64,000 bases of DNA from Areca catechu (Eukaryota > Streptophyta > Magnoliopsida > Arecales > Arecaceae). The stretch lies in contig CM038052.1 in assembly GCA_021397845.1 (NCBI GenBank), positions 149,804,854 to 149,868,853 of the forward strand, read 5' to 3'. Shown one piece after another: positions 1-10,381 of the stretch (positions are counted from its first letter, which is position 1; the number at the start of each line of letters is the position of its first letter). The notes below the pieces were generated by a model. That model saw nothing but the letters and a program-made list of their open reading frames with translations. It searched no databases and had not been told where the DNA came from. The translations under genes and the position numbers were made by a program.

Positions 1-2
1 TT

Positions 3-602
3 GAGGGGCGAGCAAAGGAGCTCCAGGAGGGCCTCGACTAGGATCAGGGCCGGTCGAAGAAGAAGGCCGAGGAGCTCGTTGATGCTGAAAGAAGGCTGGG
101 GTTATTCAACGTCGAGGCTGTCCGGTAGAAGGAGATTGCTCAATCCCTTCAGACCGAACTAGCGACGGTGAAGGAGAAATTGGCCACGGCTGAGAGGGTG
201 ATAGAGGAGTCGGCCAAGTCGACGAAGGTGGCCAGGGGGGAAGCCGTCGAGGCAAGGAAGGATGCTGAAGGGGATGTGGCCAGGTATAGAGCCTCGGAGG
301 AGTTCATCACCGAGACTCATCAAACGGTATCGGACTCCTTCTTCAAAGGTTTCAGGTACCTGCATGGTCGAGTTGAGGGGTTCGTTCCTGACGAGGGCCG
401 CAACCACCTCAGGTACCCTCAAGCCTCGGACATGGAGTCGGGCCAGGAGGCGGACGTTGAAAAAGTAGTGGCTCTCGAAACTTTTTCGTCAGCCGAAGTC
501 AGAGTTGGGCCACTTGAGGCCGGAGCTACCCAATTGGAGGTCCCCGAGAATGAGACCTCGCAGCCTCACGGCCTTACTGGGGGGCCAGCCATAGTGGAGT
601 AG
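3..602 (+). pseudogene. Antisense accessory ORF (aORF) of J, coiled-coil protein, C-terminal part
   Basis: One frame runs from the window edge to a TAG at 600-602, interrupted by TAG codons at 39-41 and 126-128. The longest clean stretch is 168-602 (144 codons). The product is rich in Glu, Lys, Ala and Arg in a heptad-like pattern over the first two thirds, so probably a coiled coil. A short conserved-looking block (FFKGFRYLHGRVEGF) and an acidic tail follow. The strand is opposite to J pol. Tat-clade elements are known to carry such antisense ORFs between pol and the 3' LTR, and plant proteins annotated as putative gypsy-type transposon proteins look like this. Function is unknown, and the N-terminus is outside the window. 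Confidence 0.6.
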
Positions 603-904
603 CCTTCCATCTTGTTTTTCCCTTTTTGTATTTGATCTGGGTCGCCCGGTATGTCGGGGGCCAAAAGATGCTTGTAAATAACTTTTATTAATGAAGTGAA
701 GATTTTATTGCTATCTATTCCTGAGCATTACTTGACTTTTCCCTCTTCTCTCTTTTCCTTCTTTTTCTCCTCTCTCCCTCCCCCCATTTTTTTTTTTTTT
801 GGAGTACACAGCGAGATCAGAGAGAAGGGTTCCACCTTGTCTAGGGCTTGGTCTTCGGCTCCAATGTTGGTGAAGCGAGCTCAAGACTTCGATAGTTTGG
901 GAGC
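603..904. other. Spacer with pyrimidine tract between J aORF and minisatellite
   Basis: No credible gene. Positions 737-800 are almost pure pyrimidine and end in a run of T. On the minus strand, the coding strand of J, this is a long polypurine stretch of the kind found in 3' regions of Tat elements. I cannot say whether it acts as a polypurine tract, because the LTR is not in the window. Confidence 0.5.
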
Positions 905-2674
905 AGCTGGGCTCCAAGATTTGCTAGCCGGAGAGCTGGGCCTCGGTCCAAGTTGCCCAAAAGCTGGGCTCAGGTCTTGGTGGCTTGGAGCTAGGCTCGA
1001 AGACTTCTTGGCCGGAGAGCTGGGCCCCGGTCTAAGAGTTACCTGAGAGCTGGGCTCAGGTCTTGGTGTCTTGGACCTAGGCTCGAAGACTTCTTGGCCG
1101 GACAGCTGGGCCCTGGTCCAAGAGTTGCTTGAGAGCTGGGCTCAGGTCTTGTCTTGGAGCTGGGCTCGAATACTTGCCATCCGGAGAGCTGGGCCCCGGG
1201 ACTTGTTCTCTTGAGAGATGGGCTAAGGTCTTGATGTCTTGGAGCTAGGCTTGAAGACTTCTTAACCAGAGTGCTAGACTCTGGGGTTGATGGTGTCTCG
1301 GAGCTGGGCTCGAAGACTTCTTTGCCGAAGAGCTGGGCTTTGGAGTTGAGGATGTCTCAGAGCCGGGCTCGAAGACATCTTGGCCGAAGAGCTGGGCCCC
1401 GGTCCAAGAGTTGATGGTGTCTCGGAGCTGGGCTCGAAGACTTCTTTGTTGAAGAGCTGGGCTCCGGGGTTGATGGTGTCTCAGAGCTGGGCTCGAAGAA
1501 ATCTTGGTCAAAGAGCTGGGCTCCGGTCCAAGAGTTGATGGTGTCTCAAAGCTGGGCTTAAAGACTCCTTGACCAGAGAGCTAGGCTCCGGGGTTGATGG
1601 TGTCTCAGAGCTGGGCTCGAAGACATCTTGGTCGGAAAGCTGGGCTCCGAGGTTGATGGTGTCTCAAAGTTGGGCTCGAAGACATCTTGGTCGGAATGTT
1701 GGGCTCCAGAGTTGATGGTGTCTCGGAGTTGGGCTCGAAGACATATTGGCCGGATAGCTGGGCTCCGTAGTTGATGGTATCTCGGAGCTGGGCTCGAAGA
1801 CATATTAGCTGAAGAGCTGGGCCTCGGAGTTGATGGTGTCTCGGAGCTGGGCTCAAAGACTTATTGGCTGGAGAGCTAGCCTCCGAAGTTGGTGTCTTGG
1901 AGCTGGGCTCGAAGATTTATTTGCTAAAGAGCTGGGCTTCGGAGTTAAGGGTGTCTCAGAGCTGGGCTCGAAGACATCTTGGTCGGAGAGCTGGGCTACG
2001 AAGTTAATGGTGTCTCAGAGCTGGGATCGAAGACATCTTGGCTGGAGAGCTGGGCTCCAAGGTTGATGGTGTCTTGGATCTGGACTCGAAGACATATTGG
2101 CCGGAGAGCTGGGCCCTGGAGTTGATGGTGTCTCGGAGATGGGCTCAAAGACTCCTTGACCAGAGAGCTAGGCTCCAGGGTTGATGTTGTCCCAGAGCTG
2201 GACTCGAAGACATCTTGGTCAAAGAGCTGGGCTCCATAGTTGATGGTGTCTCGGAGCTGGGCTCGAAGACTGTTGGCCGAAGAGCTAGGCTCCGGAGTTG
2301 ATGGTGTCTCGAAGCTGGGCTCGAAGACATCTTGGTTGGAGAGCTGGGCTCCAGAGTTGATGGTGTCTCGGAGCTAGGTTGAAGACTTGTTGGCCAGAGA
2401 GCTGGGCTCCGGAGTTGGTGTCTTAGAGCTAGGCTCGAAGACTTGTTGGCTAGAGAGCTGGGCTCTAGAATTGGTGTCTTGGAGCTGGGCTCGAAGACTT
2501 GTTGGCCGGAGAGCTGGGCTCTAGAATTGGTGTCTTGGAGCTGGGCTCGAAGACTTGTTGGCCGGAGAGCTAGGCTCCGGAGTTGGTGTCTTGGAGCTGG
2601 GCTCGAAGACTTGTTGGCCGGAGTGCTGGGCTCCGGAGTTGGTGTCTTGGAGCTGGGCTCGAAGACTTGTTGGA
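905..2674. repeat. Minisatellite, 56-60 bp units, about 30 copies, in the 3' region of J
   Basis: Imperfect tandem repeats built around GAGCTGGGCTCGAAGACTT followed by TTGGCCGGAGAGCTGGGCTCC. Near 2480-2650 the period is exactly 56 bp (for example 2482 to 2538). Further left most units are 3-4 bp longer because they carry GTTGATGGTGTCTC. Open frames on both strands here come from the repeat and lack protein-like composition. Tandem repeats in the 3' untranslated region of Tat-type elements are a known source of new plant satellites. Confidence 0.85.
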
Positions 2675-2747
2675 GGTTTTCCTGCAAGGCAGATAGCTAC
2701 TTGTGCAAAAGAAAATCTTTATTATTATTGGAAGAAAGCCTTACATT

Positions 2748-3865
2748 ATTAATAGTATCTTCTCAGATTGCAGGCATTCCATGTTCGAGGGAACCTGACG
2801 CCGTCAAGATCCTCGAGATAGTAGGCCCCATGTGAGAGGAACTCAGCCACTCTGTAGGGGCCCTCCTAGTTCGGCGAGAGCTTGCCGCACTCTCGAGGTT
2901 TAGATGCTTCGGCTCGGTGTAGCACCAAGTCCTCTGGCCTGAAGACTTTCAGCCTTACCTGTGCGTTGTAGTACCGGGCCACCCGTTGCCGATATACCAC
3001 CATTCAGAGCCAGGCTTTGTCCCTTGTTTCTTCAAGGAGATCTAAGTTGAGTAGTAGGTGTGCCAAGTTTCATGCCTCGTCGTATTGTTGTACTCGTAGC
3101 GTGGGCATGCCAAGCTCAACCGAGATGACTACCTCAGCCCCGAAGACAAGGTTGAAGGGCGTCTCATCAGTTGCCATCCTGGGCATTATGTGGTAGGCCC
3201 ACAGAATGTTCGGAAGTTCTTCCGCCCATTTACCGTTGGCTTGATCCAACCTGGTTCTGAGCCCTTGGAGGATGGTCCGATTGGTCACCTCGGCCTCCCC
3301 ATTTGTTTGGGGATGAGCTACCGAGATGAAGCGATGTTGAATGCCGTGCTCCACGCAGAAACCTTCGAACTCCCAGTTATCGAATTATCACCCGTTATCA
3401 GTGATGATGTAGTGAGGGAGTCCGAAATGGCAGATAATGAACTTCTAGAAGAATTGGCAGACATTGGCTTCGGTAATCCGAGCTAGCGGTTCTACTTTGA
3501 CCCACTTGGTGAAGTAGTCGATCGCCACTAGCAGGAATCTTTGCTGTCCAGGTGCAGGGGGGAATGGTCCTAGAATGTCCATTTCCCACTGAGCAAAGGG
3601 CCAAGGAGATGAGAGCTGGGAGATCGGCGCTGCCGGCTGGCGCTGTATGTGGGCGTGGCACTGGCATTTGTCTCACTTTCTGACAAAGTCGAGCATCTTC
3701 CCTTATGGTCTCCCAGAAGTATCCCTGGTGAAGTACTTTATAAGCCAGTGTTCTCCTTCCCACATGGTTCCCACAGAGGCCTTCGTGTATCTCCTGGAGC
3801 ACGAAGGTTGCCTCTGCGGGCCTGAGGCATTTTAGGAGCGGGTAGGAATGAGACCGACGATAAAG
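2748..3865 (-). pseudogene. J integrase (decayed)
   Basis: The minus strand encodes a Ty3 integrase in several frames. An HHCC zinc domain begins near 3800 (HEGLCGNHVGRRTLAYKVLHQ). The catalytic core follows, with Asp in MDILGPFPPAP, Asp in ITDNG and Glu in NGEAEVTNRTI. The C-terminus ends WNACNLRRYY and then a stop at about 2748, the usual Tat integrase ending. In-frame stops and shifts separate the blocks, so no functional protein can be made. It lies downstream of the second RNase H, as expected for Tat elements. Confidence 0.8.
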
Positions 3866-4540
3866 CTAGCCTTCCATCAGAACGAACCAGGAGGCCTTCT
3901 TCTTGATGAGGCCTACTTCCATGCGTTTCTCTAGTAAGGTGCCATCAGTGATATACTTGATGTACCTATCCATCCAGCTTGGCTCGGGGGTGACTTGGTG
4001 CACCTCCTCCGGGCCTTCATAGCTTGGATTCTTGAGGTACTCGATGTAGGCGCGCTCCAGCGATGAGTCCAACAGGGTCATGAGCCTTGACAGTGCATCT
4101 TCACGTACATTCTCCCCGTGAGAGATGTGGAAGATGCTGAAGCGTCGGAAGCATGTCGTGCTTGAGCGGACTCGATCCAGGTACTTCATCATCTGGGGAT
4201 CCCTGGCTTCATATTCCTTGGAAACTGGCCCGGCAACTAATTAGGAGTCGGTGAAGACATTCAAATTCTGCATGCCCAGCTCACAAGAGACTTTTAGGTC
4301 CACGAGAAGTGCCTCGTACTCCACCTGGTTATTTGTCGCGGCGAACTTGAAGCGGAGAGCACACTCCGTCACCACCCCATCGCTGTTGGCAAGGATGAGG
4401 CCTGCTTCGCTCCCGCTGGAGTTGGATGCGCCATCCACGTGGAGTATCCAAGGATCCTTCTTTGGTTCGGGCTCCGTTTGGAGCTCCGTTATTGTCTGCT
4501 CTGGCTCCTCCGCGAGCCCAGTGCATTCGACCACGAAGTC
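3866..4540 (-). pseudogene. J second RNase H (archaeal-type, aRNH) and linker
   Basis: The block contains HVDGASNSSGSEAGLIL, then NNQVEYEALL and NVFTDS. These are the Asp, Glu and Asp positions of the archaeal-type RNase H that Tat elements carry in addition to their own RNase H. A later DALSRL supplies the fourth acidic residue. Stops break it near 4238 and at 3866. The following linker leads into integrase. The second RNase H is the strongest reason for calling J a Tat-clade element. Confidence 0.8.
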
Positions 4541-4558
4541 GGCTAGGACTTGGGCCTT

Positions 4559-5880
4559 CTACGAAGACCTCAACCGATATGCTATGTCGAACTCGCTAAG
4601 GAGTAGGGACCACTTTGCCAGTCTCCTAGAGGTCTCAGGGTGGCTAAGTATGGCCCTAAGCGACTGGTCCATCACGACCGTGATCGAGTGTGCTTGGAAA
4701 TAGGGCATGAGATGCTTAGCAGACATTATTAGTGCAAAAATGAGTTTCTCGAAGTAAGTATACCTAATCTCCGTATCGTGGAGGATTTTGCTGGTATAGT
4801 ACACCAACTTCTGGGATCTATCCTCGTCTGCGCAGACGAGGACCGAGCTGACGGCTCCAGGTGTAATCGCCAAATAAAGTAGGAGCTCCTCCCCTTCTTC
4901 CAGTCTGGAAAGTAGCAGAGGAGAAGCCAAGAACTCCTTCAGTTCCTCGAAGGCCATCCTGCATTCCTCCGTCCAAGTGAAGTCATGCATCTTGTGCAGT
5001 GCCTTGAAGAAGGGAAGGCAGTGATTGACTGACCTCGAGATGAACCACTCAGGGCGGCAATATGCCCAGTCAGGTGCTGGACCTGCTTCTTGGACGTCGG
5101 GTGCTCCATGTCAATGATCACCTGGACCTTCTCCGGGTTTGCTTCAATGCCCCTCTAAGTGACCATGAAGTCGAGGAACTTTCCTGTTGCCACTCCAAAG
5201 GTGCACTTCACCAGGTTTAGCTTCATCTGGTATTGCCGAAGGTTGTAGAAGGCTTCGGCGAAGTCAACGATATGATCTGAGCTCGGCTTGCTCATGATAA
5301 GCATGTCATCCACATACACCTGCATGTTATAGCCAATCTGGTCTTTGAAGACCTTATTGACCAGGTGTTGTTACGTGGCACCAGCATTCTTTAGATCGAA
5401 GGGCATCATCCTATAGCAGTACGTCCCTTGGTCGGTGACGAAGGTGGTATGCTCCTCGTCCTCAAGGTGCATCCAGATCTGATTGTATCCGAAAAATGCA
5501 TCCATGAAGGAGAGCAGCCTGTGTCCCGAAGTGGTGTCGACCAGCTGATCAATCTTTGATAGAGGGAAGCCATCCTTCGGGCATGCCTTGTTGAGGTCGG
5601 TGTAGTCTACACAAATCCTCCATTTGCCATTATTCTTTTTCACCATCACCACGTTCGCCAGCTAGCTTAGATATTGCACCTCCCGAATGAAACCGGTGGC
5701 GTGGAGTTTGTCCACTTCCTCGTTGATAGCCGCCTGTCTCTCCGGGGCGAAGCTCCTCTTCTTCTGACAAACTAGCCTATGCTTCAGGTTAATGCTCAAC
5801 TTATGGGTGATGATGTCGGGGGAATACCTGACATGTTAGCCGTTGTCCAGGTGAGCACATTTGCATTTGTCCACAAGAAC
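4559..5880 (-). pseudogene. J reverse transcriptase and first RNase H (decayed)
   Basis: RT motifs in order on the minus strand: KWRICVDYTDLNKACPKD, LLSFMDAFFGYNQI, YCYRMMPFDLKNAGAT, then after a TAA near 5368 the catalytic YVDDMLIMSK near 5300. RNase H follows at 4990-4559 (FTWTEECRMAFEELK, YTYFEKLIFALI, VVMDQSLRAIL). The DLNKACPKDxFPLxxID signature is typical of Tat RT. Several stops and frameshifts (for example 5640-5680 and 5150) inactivate it, although the catalytic YVDD itself is intact. Confidence 0.85.
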
Positions 5881-6074
5881 TCTAACAGCTAAGCCCTCTC
5901 CTCCTTGGGTAGTTGGGCTCCAATCTGCACCATCTTCGTAGGGTCATTCCCGAGCGGGTAAGAGAGTAAGTGCTCGACCGGGCCTCCCCTAGGATCTTGA
6001 GCTCTTTGGTCGAGGTCGTCCACCTTGGGGTCGCCCTCGGGGGCCTTGGCCCCAGGAAGGGTTTGGAAATAGTG

Positions 6075-6500
6075 CTACACCGGCTGGGGTGCTCCCCTCA
6101 TTTCCCCGACACCGTAAGGAGTTGGGAACTGTACAAGTAGCCTCTTGGTGGAGACGACGGTATCGAGCAAGTTGAGTCCGGGTCGGCCCAGAATCACGTT
6201 GTAGGCTGAAAGAAGCTTGACAATCGTGAAAGTCATCATGACGGTGCTCTGCCGAGGTGAGATCCCGGTAGTGACTAGGAGAGTAACTTCTCCCTCCACC
6301 CTTACAGAAGCACCTATGAAACCAACAAGGGGTATGTGTACAGGTTTAAGTTGAGCATGAGAAAGATTTATCCTGGAGAAAGCATCGTAGAAAAGCACAT
6401 CTATGGAGCTTCCACTATCAACCATGATGCATTTTATAGGATGCTTCGCGATCGTCATGTCGACGACCATGGCATCATTATTTACATTTTCTCCCCCATC
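6075..6500 (-). pseudogene. J aspartic protease
   Basis: A retropepsin-like domain with the catalytic DSGSS at about 6417-6419, followed by VLFYDAF and the downstream AYNVILGRPGLN, the usual ILGR motif. The frame ends at 6075 in a stop before the RT region. It would cut the J polyprotein. The domain alone is largely intact, but its flanks are frameshifted. Confidence 0.75.
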
Positions 6501-6622
6501 TTCTCCTTCCCTCATAAAGGGGAGTATATTTTCAAAATGCCCTGCCCCCCGGGCCCTCTTGGGTGCATGTCCGGCTCCCCAGCATATCATTCCTATCGGC
6601 TTCTCGGTAGGGTGGTTGTCAA

Positions 6623-8183
6623 CTACTGGAACTGGCAGGAGAGCAACGAGCGCCTGAGGTTTTGCTTGAGGCCTGCCCCTACAAACCTTTCGAGGTAGCC
6701 CCTCTTGATGAGCTCTTCGACTTTGCACTTGAGATTGTGGCATTCCTCGGTGTCGTGGCCGTGGTCATGGTGGAAGCGACAGTATTTTGCTTTGTCGTGG
6801 CCAGAGGATGGCTTCATCGGAGGCGGGCACCTCAGATATTTCTCGCCCTCAATTTTCATGAGGATCTTCATCCTCGGGGCGTGGAGGGGGGTGTAACTCT
6901 TCTCAGGGATGGGAGCGCCTCTCGGCCTTGGTCCTTGCTGGGAGATCGAAGCTAGGGGTCTCGGCTTCCACAATCCAGGCACTTCAATGGGGGTTGGCTT
7001 TTTTAGTGGCCTCCCGTCGAGCTCCCGTCTCGTACAATCTGCCTCCTCAGTGCGGATGTACTTCTGAGCTTGGAGGAGGAGCTCGGAGTAGGTATTTAGG
7101 GATTTCTTGTCAAGCGAGTAGGTCAGGCGGGAGATCCTGAGCCCTCGCTTCAGAGCTGGCATCCTGGATCCTCAAGATTGTATATCTTTAATGCGGCAGC
7201 CTTGAAACGGGCCATGTAGTCTTGTAGTGGCTCGTGGTCCTGCTACTTGATGGAGAAGAGGTTGTCAGCCTCTCGTGGCATCTTTCGATAGGCATCGAAG
7301 TGGGCCATGAACTTCTGCCCTAGCTGGGTGAAGGAATTAATGCTCTCCGGCTCCAAATGAATGAACCACACCCGGGTTGCCTTCTAGAGAGTAGCAAGAA
7401 AGGCGATGCAAAGGAGTGAGTCGGTGGCCTCCTGGACCCTCATAAGGGCCTGGTAGCTTTCCAGATGGTCCAGGGGGTCGATGGTCCCATCGTAAGGATC
7501 CACCTGCGGCATATGGAAATGACTTAGGATCGGCTCTTCTTGGATTTCCCGGGAAAAAGGAGGGCGGGCATCATAGCCCGCTGGCTCGCTGGTGGAGCCC
7601 GGTAGATTGGCAAACCAGCGGGATAATTTTTCCAGCTTACGGTCATGCTCCTCCATGTGCTTTTCCATCGTGCGTCTGATGGCTTCGTCAGTAGACCCCT
7701 CCACCAAAGGAGATAGAGAAGGTGACATGGGTGTATGGCACCCGTGGTGGAGGGTTCTACTTTTCCTAGCTCGGTGGGGCTTGGACACCGCTCGCTCAAG
7801 GTTCGGTAAGTGGCTCTCCCTGTCGGCAGACCCCACTCGTTGTCTTTTCGTCAGAGTTTGGTGGCTACCCTGGTTGTCAGTAATGGCTTGCGGTTGCAAA
7901 GGCCTTCCTTGGAAGGAATGCAGGCTATCGCGAGGTGCTGCGGCATGGGCTACGGGAGTCCCTAGCTGCTGATGAGTGGCTAAGGACTGGTGCTGATGCT
8001 GAAGCTGGCGCACTGTTGTGGCAAGGATCTGCATCTATTGGGTGAGTGCAGCTAGCTGGGATTCCGGTGGAGGTGGTTGAGCTGGAGCAGATGGCTCCAC
8101 CTCTGGGTTGTATGGGTTTCCCCGAGATGGGGAGTCCCTCGCATGACTGGTGGAGACCTCTCTCGCCCTTGTCATCACCATCC
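6623..8183 (-). pseudogene. J Gag (decayed)
   Basis: The likely start is the ATG at 8181-8183 (MVMTRAREVSTSH). A stop lies at about 8036, and the frame resumes at 8034 (MQILATTVRQLQHQH). Other lesions lie near 7384 and 7165. The middle carries FHMPQVDPYDGTIDPLDHLESY, the capsid signature of Tat Gag. The C-terminus has the zinc-knuckle-like YCRFHHDHGHDTEECHNLK. This is the structural protein that packages element RNA in the cytoplasm. Confidence 0.8.
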
Positions 8184-8242
8184 TTCCGTCTGACTGCTTG
8201 TAAAGGGGGTTAAAGGAGGATCAAAGATTGCTTCTCGTCCCC

Positions 8243-8260
8243 CTTTCCTGGCATGCCAAT
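8243..8260 (-). other. Putative primer-binding site of J
   Basis: Directly inside the proposed LTR end, the minus strand reads ATTGGCATGCCAGGAAAG. Its position and TGGC start fit a Tat-type primer-binding site. I cannot name the tRNA, so the call rests mainly on position. Confidence 0.4.
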
Positions 8261-8261
8261 C

Positions 8262-9892
8262 TGTTACCGTCAAGATCATCATGGCTCGTAGCTGTTGTCG
8301 GTGTCGGAGTGTGCTTCCTTTGCTGCCTGGCGGTCCTGTGGTTCTGGACTTGCAAAATAGGGGTTAGTGACCCGAGTCGGGTATTCCAGCGGGGGCACTC
8401 CGATGGTCAAGTCAGTGACGATCCAGGAGAACAGATCCTCCTGGTTGAGCCCCTCTTGAAGGACTCCATATTAGGAGGAGTGAGCAGTGTGAGAGTAGGG
8501 TGCAAGTGCATCAGGAGAATGGTGGCCGAGCTAGAGGGATTCTCTATGTGGCCTTTCCTCCTTCCCTTGCTTGGGTTTTTTGGTGGTGTGTTGCCCTCTG
8601 GTTGAGCTTGCACTTGTGTTTGTATTTGCATACCTCCCCCTTCCGGGGGTGCCGAACGTTCTTTGTAGCCAAGGTCACTATTGGGCGCCTGCCTTGGGAC
8701 CTTCGCTGGGCTGGCAGGCACGTGCGGCGGTGTCCCTTGCCATGGACGGGACGTCTTCCCTAATTCATTCTAAGGGAAGTTGTCATGTGTTTTCACATTC
8801 CTCTTGGTCGCCCCGTTCCGGGAAGCCTGGCAATGCCTCAATCGAGGGGCCGCCACACCCAGGATTCGAATCTCCTGGTTGACTTCTTCTTCCGGGTGGT
8901 TCAGGTGGTTGGTGAAGAGCGTGGCACCTTAATCGGAGGGCTCCTCCCCTTTATGGTGCAAGTGGGAGCCATGGGCAGTTATTGCGGCCTGGTGGGCATC
9001 TTGCTGCAATCTTCAGGCGGCTCACCGATGTCCTAGGATGATGGTGCTGTCTCTCTGCTTGCCGGTATCTTTGCTCGGCTGGAGGTCATGCAGGGGAGGT
9101 AGGGCTCGATCTGGCGGAGGGCAGAGCGCAGCCCCGATCTAGAGAGCTCGATCTCGGAGAGACTCCATATGGCGAAGGAGGGCTGAGCTCAACTCTGGAC
9201 CACAGGGCTCGATCTTGAGGGGCTCGATCTGGCGTAGGGCAGAGCGCGACCCCGGCCTAGAGGGCTTGACCTCGAAGAGACTCCACGTGGCAGAGGAGGG
9301 CTGAGCTCGACTCCGGACCATAGGGCTCGATCTCGAGGGGCTCAATCTGGTGGAGGGTAGAGCACGGCCCCGGCCTAGAGGGCTCGACCTCGGAGAGACT
9401 CCACATGGTGGAGGAGGGCTGAGCTCAACTCTGGACCATTGGACTCGATCTCGAGGGGCTTGATCTGGTAGAGGGCAGAGCGCGGCCCCGGCCCGGAGGG
9501 CTCGACCTCAGAGAGACTCCACTTGGTGGCTGAGCTCGACTCCGTACCATGGGGCTCGATCTTGAGGGGCTCGATCTGGTGGAGGGCAGAGCATGTCCCC
9601 GGCCCAGAGGGCTCGACCTCGGAGAGACTCCACGTGGTGGAGGAGGGCTGAGCTCGACTCTGTACCACGGGGCTCGATCTCGAGGGGCTCGATATCGAGG
9701 GGCTCGATCTGGGGGATGCCACTCGACTTCGGCCTAAGCATCCCAGGCTGGCAGGCCCGACCTGGCAGAGGGCGGAGCTCGGCTTCAACGGGCGGCCCCG
9801 TTATCTTGAGGGAGCTTAGCTCGGTAAAGGAGCTCTAGTAGAGTATCTGACATGGTGTCTGATAGCTACTCCACGTCAGCGATCGTGCCACA
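8262..9892 (-). repeat. J 5' LTR
   Basis: The boundaries are inferred. The inner end is TGTTACCG on the plus strand next to the primer-binding site, and the outer end is TGTGGCAC on the minus strand where Sirevirus gag begins. Both give TGT...ACA termini and a length of 1631 bp. The partner LTR is off the window, so this cannot be confirmed by alignment. It contains a 118-bp minisatellite. Open frames here look like shadows. Confidence 0.65.
9102..9720. repeat. 118-bp tandem repeat inside J LTR, about 5 units
   Basis: The unit starts GGGCTCGATCTGGCGGAGG. Starts at 9102, 9220, 9338 and 9456 give a period of exactly 118 bp. The next at 9567 is 111 bp on, where a few bases were lost. Each unit also holds GAGAGACTCCA and GGGCTGAGCTCGACTC. 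It is unrelated to the 56-60 bp repeat at the other end of J. Confidence 0.85.
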
Positions 9893-10321
9893 TCAAGTTT
9901 CATTCGGAACATTTCATAAATGTGCACTAACATGTTCACTTTTGTATTTTTCACTTGATCGGTACCCTCATGGGTAACTTCAAGTATGTCATATATTTTC
10001 TTGGTTGATGTGCATGTAGAAATCCTACTAAACTCACTAGAATATAATGCATATAGAGGAGATTCATTGCTTTCACATTGATCTTAGATTATTTAATGTC
10101 ATTTTCATCCCAATCCTTATCGAGCTTTGAGATGGAAATGCCATTCACAACAATCGAAGAAATATGAGGACCCTTATCAACAACCTTCCATAAATTATAA
10201 TCAATTAAGTGCATGTATATTCTTATTTTAGTTTTCCAATAAGTATAATTTGTTCCATTAAAATATGGAGGTCTATTTGAGATTTGTCCCTCAACACACT
10301 AGTACCAAGGGGGGCTGCCAT
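9893..10321 (-). pseudogene. H Gag N-terminus (Sirevirus), truncated
   Basis: The ATG is at 10319-10321 (MAAPLGTSVL). A one-base frameshift follows, then GQISNRPPYFNGTNYTYWK, the hallmark start of Sirevirus/copia Gag. The frame continues through IRIYMHLIDYNLWKVV with a few stops until J cuts it off at 9893. Only about 140 codons remain. Confidence 0.75.
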
Positions 10322-10364
10322 AGATCTTTACTCAAGGCGGTTAGACCTATAAACAGAGAACAGG

Positions 10365-10376
10365 GCTCTAATACTA
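10365..10376 (-). other. Primer-binding site of H (initiator tRNA-Met type, two transitions)
   Basis: The minus strand reads TAGTATTAGAGC, which differs from the initiator-Met site TGGTATCAGAGC by one G-to-A and one C-to-T. It follows ACAAG directly after the LTR end, the usual Sirevirus spacing. Confidence 0.7.
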
Positions 10377-10381
10377 CTTGT

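Larger units (their letters stand above)
1..9892 (-). mobile_element. Element J: degenerate Ty3 retrotransposon, Tat/Retand type (3' end off window)
   Basis: Reading on the minus strand from 9892 downward, the order is LTR, Gag, protease, RT, RNase H, a second (archaeal-type) RNase H, integrase, a minisatellite and an accessory ORF in antisense. The dual RNase H and an antisense ORF after pol are known hallmarks of the Tat clade. Every coding block has stops and frameshifts, so the copy is dead. Its 3' LTR must lie left of position 1. The right end abuts Sirevirus gag sequence at 9893, so J appears to be inserted in element H. The left target-site duplication cannot be checked. Confidence 0.85.

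Noticed and set aside
711..2687. Open frames up to 180 codons on both strands across the minisatellite
   Set aside because: They follow from the GC-rich 56-60 bp repeat, shift frame from unit to unit and resemble no protein.
8228..9036. Plus-strand ORFs of 80-125 codons
   Set aside because: They lie within the J LTR opposite to the element and have no recognisable domain.
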